This document shows positions 1 through 8,479 of a DNA stretch of 20,738 nucleotides, in pieces. Each line of letters starts with the position of its first letter. Position 1 is the stretch's first letter. Below the pieces are notes generated by a model. The model saw only the letters and a program-made list of their open reading frames with translations. It searched no databases and was not told where the DNA came from. The DNA comes from Dehalococcoidia bacterium (GTDB lineage: Bacteria > Chloroflexota > Dehalococcoidia > GIF9 > AB-539-J10). The stretch is taken from positions 1 to 20,738 of the forward strand of contig JAUXIH010000009.1 of assembly GCA_030621105.1 (NCBI GenBank), read 5' to 3'. Both the position numbers and the translations under genes were made by a program.

Positions 1-1
1 A

Positions 2-991
2 AGGGATAAAGAAAGGATAGCTCTGTCGCTGGATGTAGGGGGGACGAAGATTTTGGCTGCCCTTGTTTCTCATCCAGGTCATGTTTTGTGTGAGAAGCTC
101 TCCCCGACAATGGCAGATGGGGGAGTTGAGGCAGTAGTTGATAGGATGATAACCCTTGTTAATGATACCCTTGATGAGGGTGGCATTGACATATCTCATG
201 TGGAAGGCCTGGGGGTCGCCGTGGCAGGGGTCATAGATACCAACGCAGGAATAGTTACTGCTTCTCCTAATCTTCCTAACTGGCGTGATGTTCCTCTTGT
301 GAATATCCTTGCGGATAGATTCAAGACTGCTGTTTATGTGGTAAATGATGCCAGCGCGGCAGCACTGGCAGAGCATCACAGGGGGGCAGGAAGGGGGACA
401 AATAATATGGTGTATCTTACTGTGAGCACTGGCATTGGGGGAGGAATTATTATTGATGGGGAACTTTATATTGGTACTGATGGTTGTGCGGGTGAAATGG
501 GACACATGGTGATAAATTCTCATGGGCCCAGGTGTAATTGTGGTAATAACGGTTGCCTGGAAGCGCTGGCATCTGGGACCGCGGTAGCTCGCGAGGCAGT
601 AAGACGCCTCAAACAGGGTGAGCAAAGCCAGCTTCTTGAGCTTGTAGAAGGCAAGCTTGAGGATATCGATGCTCGCGTTGTGGGCATCGCCGCCAGCGCG
701 GGTGATTCTCTGGCGCTAGATATTATCACTCGTGGATCTCACTATCTGGGTTTGGGTATGGTAAATCTGGTTAATATATTTAATCCCGAGCGGATTGTCG
801 TTGGTGGTGGACTTTCTCACATGGGGGAGATGTTGCTGGGTCCAGCCCGGCAGGTGGTAAAGGAGAAGGCTTTTAAGTTACCTGCTCAATCGGTAAGCAT
901 CGTTACCAGCGAGCTGGGTGATGAGGCTGGTGTAATTGGGGCTGCCATGTTTGTTTTTCAGGCCTGTGATAAGGGCTTCCCCTGTAGCTGA
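2..991 (+). CDS. ROK-family sugar kinase, probable glucokinase (5' end cut off)
   Basis: This is probably a cytoplasmic ATP-dependent hexokinase that makes glucose 6-phosphate. The reading frame is open to the window edge, and the phosphate-binding motif LDVGGTK (residues 10-16 counted from base 2) lies before the first possible in-frame start, a TTG at 53. The true start is therefore outside the window, probably only a few codons away. The ROK signature is complete: a GEMGH segment with H168 and a Cys cluster CNCGNNGC (C178, C180, C185), which bind zinc in this family. The 329 visible residues match the usual ROK length of about 310-330. Repressor-type ROK proteins carry an N-terminal helix-turn-helix, and the little that is missing leaves almost no room for one, so a kinase is favoured. 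The substrate (glucose, mannose, N-acetyl sugars) cannot be fixed from motifs. Glucose would suit the phosphorylase genes 4 kb downstream. The gap to alaS is 76 bases. Confidence 0.9.
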   Translation, partial: RDKERIALSLDVGGTKILAALVSHPGHVLCEKLSPTMADGGVEAVVDRMITLVNDTLDEGGIDISHVEGLGVAVAGVIDTNAGIVTASPNLPNWRDVPLVNILADRFKTAVYVVNDASAAALAEHHRGAGRGTNNMVYLTVSTGIGGGIIIDGELYIGTDGCAGEMGHMVINSHGPRCNCGNNGCLEALASGTAVAREAVRRLKQGEQSQLLELVEGKLEDIDARVVGIAASAGDSLALDIITRGSHYLGLGMVNLVNIFNPERIVVGGGLSHMGEMLLGPARQVVKEKAFKLPAQSVSIVTSELGDEAGVIGAAMFVFQACDKGFPCS

Positions 992-1067
992 TAGTTTATG
1001 CTATTATACTTGGCATTTATCCTGATGTTTCAGCATACGATTATATTTTGGGAACGCATATACTTTG

Positions 1068-3704
1068 ATGAATAGTGACGATCTCAGGAGGGTTTTCCTG
1101 CAGTTCTTTGCAGACAAGGGGCATAAAGTTATCCCTAGTTCATCTTTGGTCCCCTATGGTGATCACACTTTATTGCTTACCACTGCTGGCATGGTCCAAA
1201 TCAAGCCCTACTTTTTGGGTGTAGAAGTGCCACCCAGCCCCGGGTTGACTTCCTGCCAGAAGTGCTTCCGCACGACCGACATAGATGTAGTGGGAGATGA
1301 TAAGCATCTCACTTTCTTTGAGATGTTGGGCAATTTCAGTGTCGGCGACTATTTCAAGAAGGAAGCTATTTCCTGGTCATGGGAGTTTGTTACTCAATAT
1401 TTGAAGCTGCCGCAGGAGCGTCTATGGGTCACAATTTATCTGGATGATGACGAGGCTTTTGATTACTGGCGGCAGGTGGGGGTGCCAGCTGAGAGGATAC
1501 TGCGATTTGGGGATGAGGATAATTTCTGGGGTCCGGCAGGTGATTCTGGTCCTTGTGGGCCCTGCAGCGAAATTCATTACGATTCTGGAGAGGAGTTTGG
1601 CTGCGGCCGTCCTGACTGTCGGCCAAATTGTGAATGTGGGAGATTCTCTGAAATCTGGAACCTCGTGTTCAGCCAGTATAACCAACATCCTGATGGGCAT
1701 CGCACCTTGCTACCCAAGCCTAACATTGACACCGGTATGGGGCTGGAGAGGACACTGGCTGCTATTCAGGGTGAACATTCGTTTTATGATACCGACATTT
1801 TTATACCCCTGATACAGCGAGTATGCAGGTTATCACACAAGAGTTATGGAGAGGAAAAGAATGTTGACCGGGCGATTCGTGTTGTTGCTGAGCATGGTCG
1901 TGCTGTTACCTTTCTTATTGCTGATGGTGTCATGCCATCAAATGAAGGCCGAGGCTATGTATTACGGAGAATATTGCGGCGTGCTTCTTTCTTTGGCCGG
2001 CAATTGGAATTGTATAAACCTTTCCTCACGGAGATAGCCGAAGTGACTATCGAACATATGGGTCACGTATATCCTGAGCTTGTTGCTGCGCGAGGCCAGG
2101 TCATTGATGTAATCCGGGCAGAGGAACAGAAATTTGGAGTTACTTTAGAAGCAGGTCTTGATGTGTTGATGAAGTTGGTCGCTGATGCTTCGAATCAAGG
2201 AAAGAAGCAGTTGCCGGGGGAAGATGTGTTCTATCTTCACGATACCCATGGTTTTCCTCCCGAGCTAACCCAGGAGATAGCCAGTGAGCATGGTTTATTG
2301 ATAGATTGGACAGAATATCAGGCAGAGATGGAAAAACAAAGGGAGAGGGCCAGGGCATCTCAAGCCACATCAGCCAGTTCTATATCGGAATTGGGGCAGC
2401 CTGTTAGCTCTGGTTTGAAGGCTGTCAACCCCACGCATTTTGTGGGATATAGCGAGTTTACTGCGAAGTCGCGACTTCTTGGGATGATGAGAGGTGGAGA
2501 GCTTTGTGACAGCGCATACGAGGGCGATGAGGTTAATATGGTATTGGATAGGACACCTTTCTATGGAGAGATGGGGGGGCAGGTAGGTGACACTGGCGAG
2601 ATAAGTGGGGCAGGGGGGAAAATGTCTGTCACCAATACCCTGCGAGGACCTTCTGATGTGATTGTGCACCAGGGCAAGGTTCTTGAAGGTAGATTCTCTA
2701 TTGGAGATGAAGTTTCTCTGGAGGTTGATATATCTCGCCGCATGGATATTGCGCGCAATCACACTGCGACACATTTGCTGCAAGCAGCCCTGCGGCAGCT
2801 CTTGGGAAGTAATGTAGCGCAAAGAGGGTCTGTGGTAGATCCTGACAGGCTTAGATTTGATTTTTCTTATTCGGCGACGGTGGGGCAGGATCAGCTTTTA
2901 CATATTCAGCGGTGGGTTAACGAAAGGATTCGCTGGGATCTGGCGATCAACACGAAGGTGCTTCCTTATCAGGACGCCATTGCTGATGGAGCCATTGCGC
3001 TATTTGAGGAGAAGTATGGGGAGACAGTCAGGGAGGTGACAGTAGGCGAACCTCCTGTCAGCAAGGAGTTGTGTGGAGGCACACATGTTGGTTCTACCGG
3101 TCAAATTGGCCTTTTTCTCATCACTGGTGAAGCTAGTATTGGCACCGGGGTATGCCGTATTGAGGCAATAACCGGGAGATCTGCTGAAGCTTTTATTGAG
3201 CAGCAAATTTCGCATTTGCAGCAAGTGGCTGGAGGGTTGGGCTGCTCGCCTCAGGAGGTCGAGAGTAAAGTCCAGGTGCTTCTGGATGAATTGGGAGAGG
3301 AGCGCAAACGCTCCCTCTGGCTGGAGAGAATGCTATCCCGGAAGTTGGCTGATTCCCTACTTCAGAAGGCAAGGCAGGAGAATAATGTTACATTTATAGC
3401 GGATAAGCTCCCGTCGCTGACTATGCCTGTGCTCAGGGAGACAGGTGATATACTGAGAGATAAGTTGCAGAGTGCCATTGTGGTGCTAGGCACGATATAT
3501 GATGATAAGCCTATGTTTGTGGCCATGGTGACTCCTGACCTGGTGAGCAGGGGGTTTAATGCTGGTAGCATTATCAGAGAGGTAGCCAAGGTTGCTGGTG
3601 GTAGTGGTGGTGGCAGGGCAGATATGGCTCAAGCAGGTGGCAGAGATGTCTCTAAAATTGATGATGCTTTAGAACTGGTTGGTAAGATTATTGCAAGAGG
3701 TTGA
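1068..3704 (+). CDS. alaS: Alanyl-tRNA synthetase
   Basis: It charges tRNA-Ala with alanine in the cytoplasm and hydrolyses mischarged Ser/Gly-tRNA-Ala. At 878 residues it is full length. The N-terminal class II catalytic domain opens with FLQFFADKGH and contains the FFEMLGNFSVGDYFK block typical of AlaRS. The editing domain has HTATH (H565 and H569) and CGGTH (C669 to H673), which together bind zinc. The C-Ala domain ends with the glycine-rich GGSGGGRADMAQAGGRD. A TTG at 1065 lies directly before the ATG at 1068; I chose the ATG because family members start about there. There is no strong ribosome-binding site, only a GGGA 13 bases upstream. ruvX follows after 2 bases, so the two are probably co-transcribed. 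Confidence 0.97.
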   Translation: MNSDDLRRVFLQFFADKGHKVIPSSSLVPYGDHTLLLTTAGMVQIKPYFLGVEVPPSPGLTSCQKCFRTTDIDVVGDDKHLTFFEMLGNFSVGDYFKKEAISWSWEFVTQYLKLPQERLWVTIYLDDDEAFDYWRQVGVPAERILRFGDEDNFWGPAGDSGPCGPCSEIHYDSGEEFGCGRPDCRPNCECGRFSEIWNLVFSQYNQHPDGHRTLLPKPNIDTGMGLERTLAAIQGEHSFYDTDIFIPLIQRVCRLSHKSYGEEKNVDRAIRVVAEHGRAVTFLIADGVMPSNEGRGYVLRRILRRASFFGRQLELYKPFLTEIAEVTIEHMGHVYPELVAARGQVIDVIRAEEQKFGVTLEAGLDVLMKLVADASNQGKKQLPGEDVFYLHDTHGFPPELTQEIASEHGLLIDWTEYQAEMEKQRERARASQATSASSISELGQPVSSGLKAVNPTHFVGYSEFTAKSRLLGMMRGGELCDSAYEGDEVNMVLDRTPFYGEMGGQVGDTGEISGAGGKMSVTNTLRGPSDVIVHQGKVLEGRFSIGDEVSLEVDISRRMDIARNHTATHLLQAALRQLLGSNVAQRGSVVDPDRLRFDFSYSATVGQDQLLHIQRWVNERIRWDLAINTKVLPYQDAIADGAIALFEEKYGETVREVTVGEPPVSKELCGGTHVGSTGQIGLFLITGEASIGTGVCRIEAITGRSAEAFIEQQISHLQQVAGGLGCSPQEVESKVQVLLDELGEERKRSLWLERMLSRKLADSLLQKARQENNVTFIADKLPSLTMPVLRETGDILRDKLQSAIVVLGTIYDDKPMFVAMVTPDLVSRGFNAGSIIREVAKVAGGSGGGRADMAQAGGRDVSKIDDALELVGKIIARG
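3695..3700 (+). promoter_or_regulatory. Ribosome binding site deciding the ruvX start
   Basis: AAGAGG sits at the end of alaS. It abuts a TTG at 3701 (spacing 0) but is 6 bases from the in-frame TTG at 3707. The second spacing is workable, so 3707 is preferred. Confidence 0.55.
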
Positions 3705-3706
3705 GT

Positions 3707-4120
3707 TTGCGTAGCTTGGGGTTGGATGTTGGGGACAGGAGGACTGGTGTCGCCATAAGTGATGCTGATGGTATCTTAGCCTCTCCTCTAGCTGTGATTG
3801 ATAGCGGGGATGATAAGGCGACCATAGCTGAAATACTCGAACTTGCCCGGCAATATCAGGTGCAACGGTTAGTGGTTGGTTTACCCTATTCGCTGCAAGG
3901 TGGTATTGGACAGCAGGCTGATAAGGTGATGAATTTTGCCCGCGAGCTTGCCCATTCTGGTAATATTGAGGTCAAGCTCTGGGATGAGCGTTTCTCAACC
4001 GTTGCTACTGACAAGTTGATGGTGGAGGCAGGGGTGAAGAAGAGAAAGAAGAAAGAACGGCGTGACGCTATAGCAGCTGCCTTCATTCTTCAGGGATTTC
4101 TGGATAGTCTGGAGAGGTGA
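3707..4120 (+). CDS. ruvX: RuvX/YqgF-type RNase H-fold nuclease (putative Holliday junction resolvase)
   Basis: This is a small RNase H-fold protein of the YqgF/RuvX family. Members have been linked to pre-16S rRNA 5' end processing and to Holliday junction resolution. The N-terminus RSLGLDVGDRRTGVAISD has the first catalytic Asp in the LDVGDRRxGVA signature. A second acidic motif is LWDERFST, and a C-terminal RRDAIAAAFILQGFLD carries the last conserved Asp. At 137 residues it has the family's usual length. The TTG at 3707 gives a protein that begins exactly as relatives do and is spaced 6 bases from AAGAGG. A TTG at 3701, overlapping the alaS stop, is the alternative. Following alaS closely fits a translation and RNA maintenance operon. 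The exact biochemical role in this organism is inferred only from the family. Confidence 0.9.
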   Translation: MRSLGLDVGDRRTGVAISDADGILASPLAVIDSGDDKATIAEILELARQYQVQRLVVGLPYSLQGGIGQQADKVMNFARELAHSGNIEVKLWDERFSTVATDKLMVEAGVKKRKKKERRDAIAAAFILQGFLDSLER

Positions 4121-4129
4121 AATTCCTAT
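4116..4129 (+). repeat. Direct repeat copy 1, upstream side of aroE
   Basis: GGTGAAATTCCTAT occurs here, spanning the ruvX stop codon and the first two bases of the aroE start. It occurs again, identical, at 5030-5043 just after aroE. The copies are 914 bases apart and bracket the whole aroE gene. Confidence 0.85.
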
Positions 4130-5015
4130 GACGAAGACTATTGGATTGATTGGATACCCTGTTAGACATTCCATTTCCCCTTATTTTCAACAAGCGGCTT
4201 TAGATTACTACAATCTTGATGTTCGTTATGATGCCTGGGAGGTACGCCCAGAGGATCTTGAGGTGACAGCGTCTCGATTGCGAAATCTCCGGTATTTAGG
4301 CGCTAATGTGACCATTCCTTATAAGGAGTCAGTGATACCATTGCTGGATGGGTTGGATGAATGGGCAACTGTGGTTGGTGCTGTGAATACCATTGTTAGA
4401 GATAATGACAGACTTGTTGGTTTTAATACTGATTCCTATGGTTTTCTTAAGGCGCTATATCAGGATGGCAATTTTAATCCTGAAGACAAGCGTGTGGTGA
4501 TACTTGGGGCGGGTGGAGCAGCCAGCGCGGTAAGCTTTGCACTGGCTCAGAAAAAGGTAAATTCTATTACTGTAATCAATCGCACCCTGGGACGAGCTCA
4601 AAGGCTGGTTGACAGGTTGGAGCATTTTATTGCCAGTCAGGCAATTGTATCAGGACGTTCAGCGATCAAGCTCAATGCACTGCCATGGCAGGTGCTAAGC
4701 TCGCGTGAGACACTGCCTTATTGTCATTTGCTGGTTAATTGCACCGCGATGGGAACCAGATATGGCTCTCTGGAAGGGGATTTTCCTCTAGGCAGTGATG
4801 TGATCCCTGAAGGTATTATGGTATATGACCTGGTGTATAATCCTCCTCTTACGCCTTTACTGCAGCAAGCTCAAGAGGCAGGATCCTCTATCCTTGGCGG
4901 ATTGCCAATGCTGGTGTACCAGGGGGCTGCCTCTCTCCAGTTATGGACTGGCGCTGATGCTCCAGTTGCTTTCATGATGGGCAAGGCAAAAGAAGCCTTA
5001 CAGAGCTTGCCATAA
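4128..5015 (+). CDS. aroE: Shikimate dehydrogenase
   Basis: It reduces 3-dehydroshikimate to shikimate with NADPH, the fourth step of chorismate synthesis. The substrate-binding SxSP motif is S15-I-S17-P18. The catalytic lysine is K66 in GANVTIPYKES, with N87 and D102 in the AVNT and FNTDS blocks. The NADP-binding loop is GAGGAAS (residues 127-133), followed by NRT. The C-terminus has GLPMLVYQGAASLQLWTG, a conserved AroE ending. At 295 residues it is about 20 longer than E. coli AroE. GGAGAGGTG ends 9 bases before the ATG. It follows ruvX by 7 bases and is separated from aroC and aroKB by the sugar module and sppA. The classic SxSPxxHN asparagine is replaced (SISPYFQQ), a small variation that does not upset the assignment. 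Confidence 0.95.
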   Translation: MTKTIGLIGYPVRHSISPYFQQAALDYYNLDVRYDAWEVRPEDLEVTASRLRNLRYLGANVTIPYKESVIPLLDGLDEWATVVGAVNTIVRDNDRLVGFNTDSYGFLKALYQDGNFNPEDKRVVILGAGGAASAVSFALAQKKVNSITVINRTLGRAQRLVDRLEHFIASQAIVSGRSAIKLNALPWQVLSSRETLPYCHLLVNCTAMGTRYGSLEGDFPLGSDVIPEGIMVYDLVYNPPLTPLLQQAQEAGSSILGGLPMLVYQGAASLQLWTGADAPVAFMMGKAKEALQSLP

Positions 5016-5029
5016 ATTGTATTTCCTCG

Positions 5030-5043
5030 GGTGAAATTCCTAT
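5030..5043 (+). repeat. Direct repeat copy 2, downstream side of aroE
   Basis: This is the exact second copy of GGTGAAATTCCTAT (first copy 4116-4129). It lies in the 46-base gap between aroE and the glycosyltransferase gene, just before the latter's ribosome-binding site. Confidence 0.85.
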
Positions 5044-5061
5044 TTTTCAGGAGGAGAAAAG

Positions 5062-6105
5062 TTGAAAATTGCAATGGTGGTTCCCCCATGGTTCAAGGTG
5101 CCGCCGGATAAATATGGTGGTATCGAAGCTGTTGTTAGCTTACTGGCGGAAGGGCTTGTTGATAAGGGACATGAAGTAACCCTGTTTACCATATCGAGTT
5201 CTACCACCAGGGCGGAAAAGTTCGCCGTTTTCGCCGATGAGATGAAGGCGTATCTTGATAAACCCCCATCAAATTTCCTCAATATCGCTATGACACATTC
5301 ATTGGCATCTTATATTGAGATCTCACGGGGTCAATATGACATCATTCATGACCATACATGGAAGGAAGGCTTGTGTAGTGCTGCATTCTTAGATGTTCCT
5401 GTGGTGCACACTCTCCATTCTCCCTTGGGCGAGGAAAACAAGCAGTTCTACAGCCTGCTAACAAGGTTGCCCCATATAGCATTTGTCACTATCAGCGATT
5501 ATCAGCAAACCTGTCTCCCTGCCCTGAATTATGTTTCTACTATCTATAATGGCATAGACCTTTCTCTCTATCCGTATTCTGAGGAGGGGGATTATCTATT
5601 TTATATCGGGAGGTTTAATCCTCAGAAGGCGCCTCACATGGCCTGTGAGATAGCGAAGCGTCTGGGGGAAAAGCTTATATTGGCTGGCAAGGTTAATGAA
5701 CAGGCTGAGCGTGATTATTTTGACCAGTATATACAGCCATATCTTGGTAGCGACATAAAATTCATTGGTGAGGTGGGTGGTGAGGATAAGATGAATCTCT
5801 TTTCCCGTGGGAAAGGTTATCTCTATCCTATTCAGTGGGATGAACCGTTTGGTATAACCATGGTTGAAGCTATGGCTTGTGGTAAGCCCGTGGTGACTTT
5901 TAGACGGGGCTCGACACCAGAGGTTGTTGCTGATGGAGTCACGGGTTTTGTTGCGGATACCATGGACGAATTGGTAGATGATGTGAAACATATTGGTGAT
6001 ATCAGCCCACGAAAGTGCCGTGAACGAGTGGAGAATATGTTCACTTCTGCAGTGATGGTTGATAATTATGAGCGTACCTATTTCCAGTTATTGGGTAAGA
6101 AATAG
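5062..6105 (+). CDS. GT4-like glycosyltransferase, family level only
   Basis: This is a GT-B fold retaining glycosyltransferase, probably cytoplasmic, using a nucleotide-activated sugar. The N-terminal Rossmann half begins MKIAMVVPPWF and has the YGGIE glycine-rich loop (Y18-E22) followed by GLVDKGHEVTLF, typical of GT4 acceptor-side domains. The C-terminal half contains the EX7E motif (E261 to E269, in EPFGITMVEAMACGKPVV), which holds the donor. At 347 residues it is somewhat short for GT4. No signal peptide or membrane span is visible. The TTG start is set by AGGAGGAG five bases upstream; no competing start has a better site. A GH65 phosphorylase follows 31 bases later, suggesting that the transferase makes or elongates an alpha-glucoside that the phosphorylase degrades. 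That link is inference. Donor and acceptor cannot be read from the sequence. Confidence 0.87.
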   Translation: MKIAMVVPPWFKVPPDKYGGIEAVVSLLAEGLVDKGHEVTLFTISSSTTRAEKFAVFADEMKAYLDKPPSNFLNIAMTHSLASYIEISRGQYDIIHDHTWKEGLCSAAFLDVPVVHTLHSPLGEENKQFYSLLTRLPHIAFVTISDYQQTCLPALNYVSTIYNGIDLSLYPYSEEGDYLFYIGRFNPQKAPHMACEIAKRLGEKLILAGKVNEQAERDYFDQYIQPYLGSDIKFIGEVGGEDKMNLFSRGKGYLYPIQWDEPFGITMVEAMACGKPVVTFRRGSTPEVVADGVTGFVADTMDELVDDVKHIGDISPRKCRERVENMFTSAVMVDNYERTYFQLLGKK

Positions 6106-6136
6106 CCGCAAAATTCTTTTGTAGAAGGAGTGATGT

Positions 6137-8440
6137 ATGGTGCCGGAGTGGTTATCCGACAATGGTTGGATAGTGCTTGAGCGCAACATTGATCGAGACA
6201 AGCTACGATTCCAGGAAACAATATTTACCTTGGGAAATGGCTATGTCGGGTCACGTGGAGTTCTTGAGGAAGGGTACAGGCAAGGATACCCAGGCACCTA
6301 TATCACCGGTGTCTATGATAGTGGAGGGCAACTGCCCGAAATCGTTAATGTGCCAAATCCTGTTGTTGTAGAGATATATGTCGATGGCAGGAAGCTATCT
6401 CTGGATGAGATGGGGGTGATTGAGCATCGCAGGATATTGGATATGAAGAGAGCGGTGCTTTACAGGCGTACTCTTTTCGTTGACGGCGAGAAAAGGTACG
6501 AATATCACTCCTCGCGTTTCCTTAGTCTTAGAGAACAGCATCTCGGTGTCATGAGCTTTTCCCTGGAAGCCCTGGATTGTGATGCCTCTGTCACAGTTAA
6601 ATGTGTTGTGGATGGGACGACGCGAAACGAGATCCAGGCGGTGGGAGATCCGGTCAGGCATTATACGGTCATGCAGGCATATGGTATGGGAAGTGACCCG
6701 TTATATTTGGAAGTCAGGACCGATGCTTCAGGCGTTGTTATTGGGCTGGCCTCCCTGACTGAAGCGCATAATACAGGCGGTTCATGTGAGTGTCAGATCA
6801 AGTCTCACGGAGATGAGAGTTGTGTATCCAGAGAGTTTTCCTTTCAGGCCTGGAGAGGGAAGAGATATAGCTTCACTCGCTATTTTTCTATCTATACCTC
6901 CCGTGATACGCAACGCAATATTCATACATCTTGCCTTGCTGAGGTGATGCGAGCACGGGAATGTGGGGCAGCGCGGTTGTTGCGCCGACATACTCAGTGT
7001 TGGCGCCGCAGGTGGCGATATTCTGATGTGGCGATAGAAGGGGATCCAGCTATACAGCAGGCTGTCAGGTTCAACCTGTATCACTTATTGATAGCAGCGC
7101 CACCTGAAGATATGGATGTTAGCTTACCTGCCAAAGCATTATCTGGTGAGTGGTATAAGGGGCATGTGTTCTGGGATACTGAGATATATATGTTTCCTTT
7201 CTTTATGTATACCCAACCGAAAATTGCACGCAACCTGTTGCTATATCGTTATCGCCGCTTGGAGCAGGCGAGACGTAATGCCAGTATGCAGGGGTACAAA
7301 GGGGCGCTATTTCCCTGGGAGTCAGCTGATACGGGAGAGGAGGTCACGCCGATGTTATGGCGGGGGCCTGATGGGAAGATAATTAAAGTACATACGAAGC
7401 CAATGCAGCATCATATCGTTGGGGATATCTCTTGGGCAGTGTCGATGTACTACACGGTGACAGGTGATATCAGGTTCATGTTGGATTATGGTGCTGAGGT
7501 GATATTTGAGTCAGCCCGGTTCTGGGCCAGCAGGGTAAATTATGATGAGGACACTGCTTTATATCATATACTTGAGGTTACTGGCCCCGACGAGTACCAC
7601 AAGGGTGTGGATGACAGTTTTTATACTAATTATCTGGCCAGGTGGAACTTGCTTTATGCTGCCAGCCTGTACCAAGAATTCCTGGGCAGTCATCTCCGTT
7701 ATATTAAGAAGCTTGGTGATAAGATGAATCTATCCTGCAGTGAAGTCGACGTGTGGCAGCAAGTTGGAGGAAGTATCAAGCTGGGCATTCAAGATGATGG
7801 CTTGATTGAGGAATTTCAGGGTTATTTTGATAAGGATAACGATGTTGTCACCCAGCGCGATGCGAGTGGTATGCCCATCTATTCTAAAGATGAAGATAAG
7901 TTGAGGCATACTCAACTGGTAAAACAGGCAGATGTTATTTTGCTGTTACACTTGTTCTCTGGCGACTTCAGTAGGAGAACCAGGGAGATTAACTTCGCTT
8001 ACTATGATGCTCGCACTACTCATCTATCGTCGCTTAGCCCATCTATATATGCTATTCTTGCTGCGGAGCTGGGAGATATCTCGAAGGCATACAATTATTT
8101 CCGTTACGTAGCCTGCGGCGACCTGGATGATTATTTTGGCAACACTGACCTGGGTATTCATGCCGCTTCTCTGGGTGGTGTCTGGCAAGCGGCGATCCAT
8201 GGTTTTGCCGGAGTGAGACTAGTTCACGACAGGCTGTATGTTAATCCCAAGTTGCCAGAAAAGTGGCGCATGGTGAAGTTCAACCTGCTATGGCGTGGGA
8301 ATACCCTGAGGGTTTGCCTGTCCAATGATAAGGTTGAGATATTATTGGGGTCACGGAAAAAGCAATTGGAACTGCCGGCATGTATATATGGTAAGAGAAT
8401 CCAGCTTCAGGCCAACAAGTTACTAACTGTGGTTAAGTGA
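6137..8440 (+). CDS. GH65 family alpha-glucoside phosphorylase (kojibiose/trehalose/maltose phosphorylase-like)
   Basis: GH65 phosphorylases cleave an alpha-glucosidic disaccharide with phosphate, giving beta-glucose 1-phosphate and a free sugar, in the cytoplasm. At 767 residues it has the standard size: an N-terminal beta-sandwich (about 15-260), an (alpha/alpha)6 barrel (about 310-700) and a small C-terminal beta domain. Visible signatures are GHVFWDTE (W346, D347, E349), TGPDEYH with the general acid E486, KQAD (K596-D599) that contacts the glucose, and THLSSLSPS, which forms the phosphate site. The phosphate site and KQAD argue for a phosphorylase rather than a GH65 hydrolase. AAGGAG lies 6 bases before the ATG. 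No signal peptide is present. The beta-phosphoglucomutase-like gene 39 bases downstream is the expected partner for its product. Which disaccharide it uses depends on loop residues I cannot judge; kojibiose is a reasonable first guess. Confidence 0.93.
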   Translation: MVPEWLSDNGWIVLERNIDRDKLRFQETIFTLGNGYVGSRGVLEEGYRQGYPGTYITGVYDSGGQLPEIVNVPNPVVVEIYVDGRKLSLDEMGVIEHRRILDMKRAVLYRRTLFVDGEKRYEYHSSRFLSLREQHLGVMSFSLEALDCDASVTVKCVVDGTTRNEIQAVGDPVRHYTVMQAYGMGSDPLYLEVRTDASGVVIGLASLTEAHNTGGSCECQIKSHGDESCVSREFSFQAWRGKRYSFTRYFSIYTSRDTQRNIHTSCLAEVMRARECGAARLLRRHTQCWRRRWRYSDVAIEGDPAIQQAVRFNLYHLLIAAPPEDMDVSLPAKALSGEWYKGHVFWDTEIYMFPFFMYTQPKIARNLLLYRYRRLEQARRNASMQGYKGALFPWESADTGEEVTPMLWRGPDGKIIKVHTKPMQHHIVGDISWAVSMYYTVTGDIRFMLDYGAEVIFESARFWASRVNYDEDTALYHILEVTGPDEYHKGVDDSFYTNYLARWNLLYAASLYQEFLGSHLRYIKKLGDKMNLSCSEVDVWQQVGGSIKLGIQDDGLIEEFQGYFDKDNDVVTQRDASGMPIYSKDEDKLRHTQLVKQADVILLLHLFSGDFSRRTREINFAYYDARTTHLSSLSPSIYAILAAELGDISKAYNYFRYVACGDLDDYFGNTDLGIHAASLGGVWQAAIHGFAGVRLVHDRLYVNPKLPEKWRMVKFNLLWRGNTLRVCLSNDKVEILLGSRKKQLELPACIYGKRIQLQANKLLTVVK

Positions 8441-8479
8441 TACGGATGGTGGGGTAACAGTAAAAAGGGATTGTATTAC

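Noticed and set aside
1005..1010. TATACT as a -10 element before alaS
   Set aside because: No acceptable -35 lies 16-18 bases upstream, and the base composition of the gap makes such a match likely by chance.
1444..1812. A 122-codon plus-strand frame inside alaS
   Set aside because: It lies wholly within the well-conserved AlaRS coding sequence in another frame and has no recognisable motifs.
2370..2822. A 150-codon minus-strand frame opposite alaS
   Set aside because: Antisense shadow of a certain gene; composition is not protein-like and there is no ribosome site.
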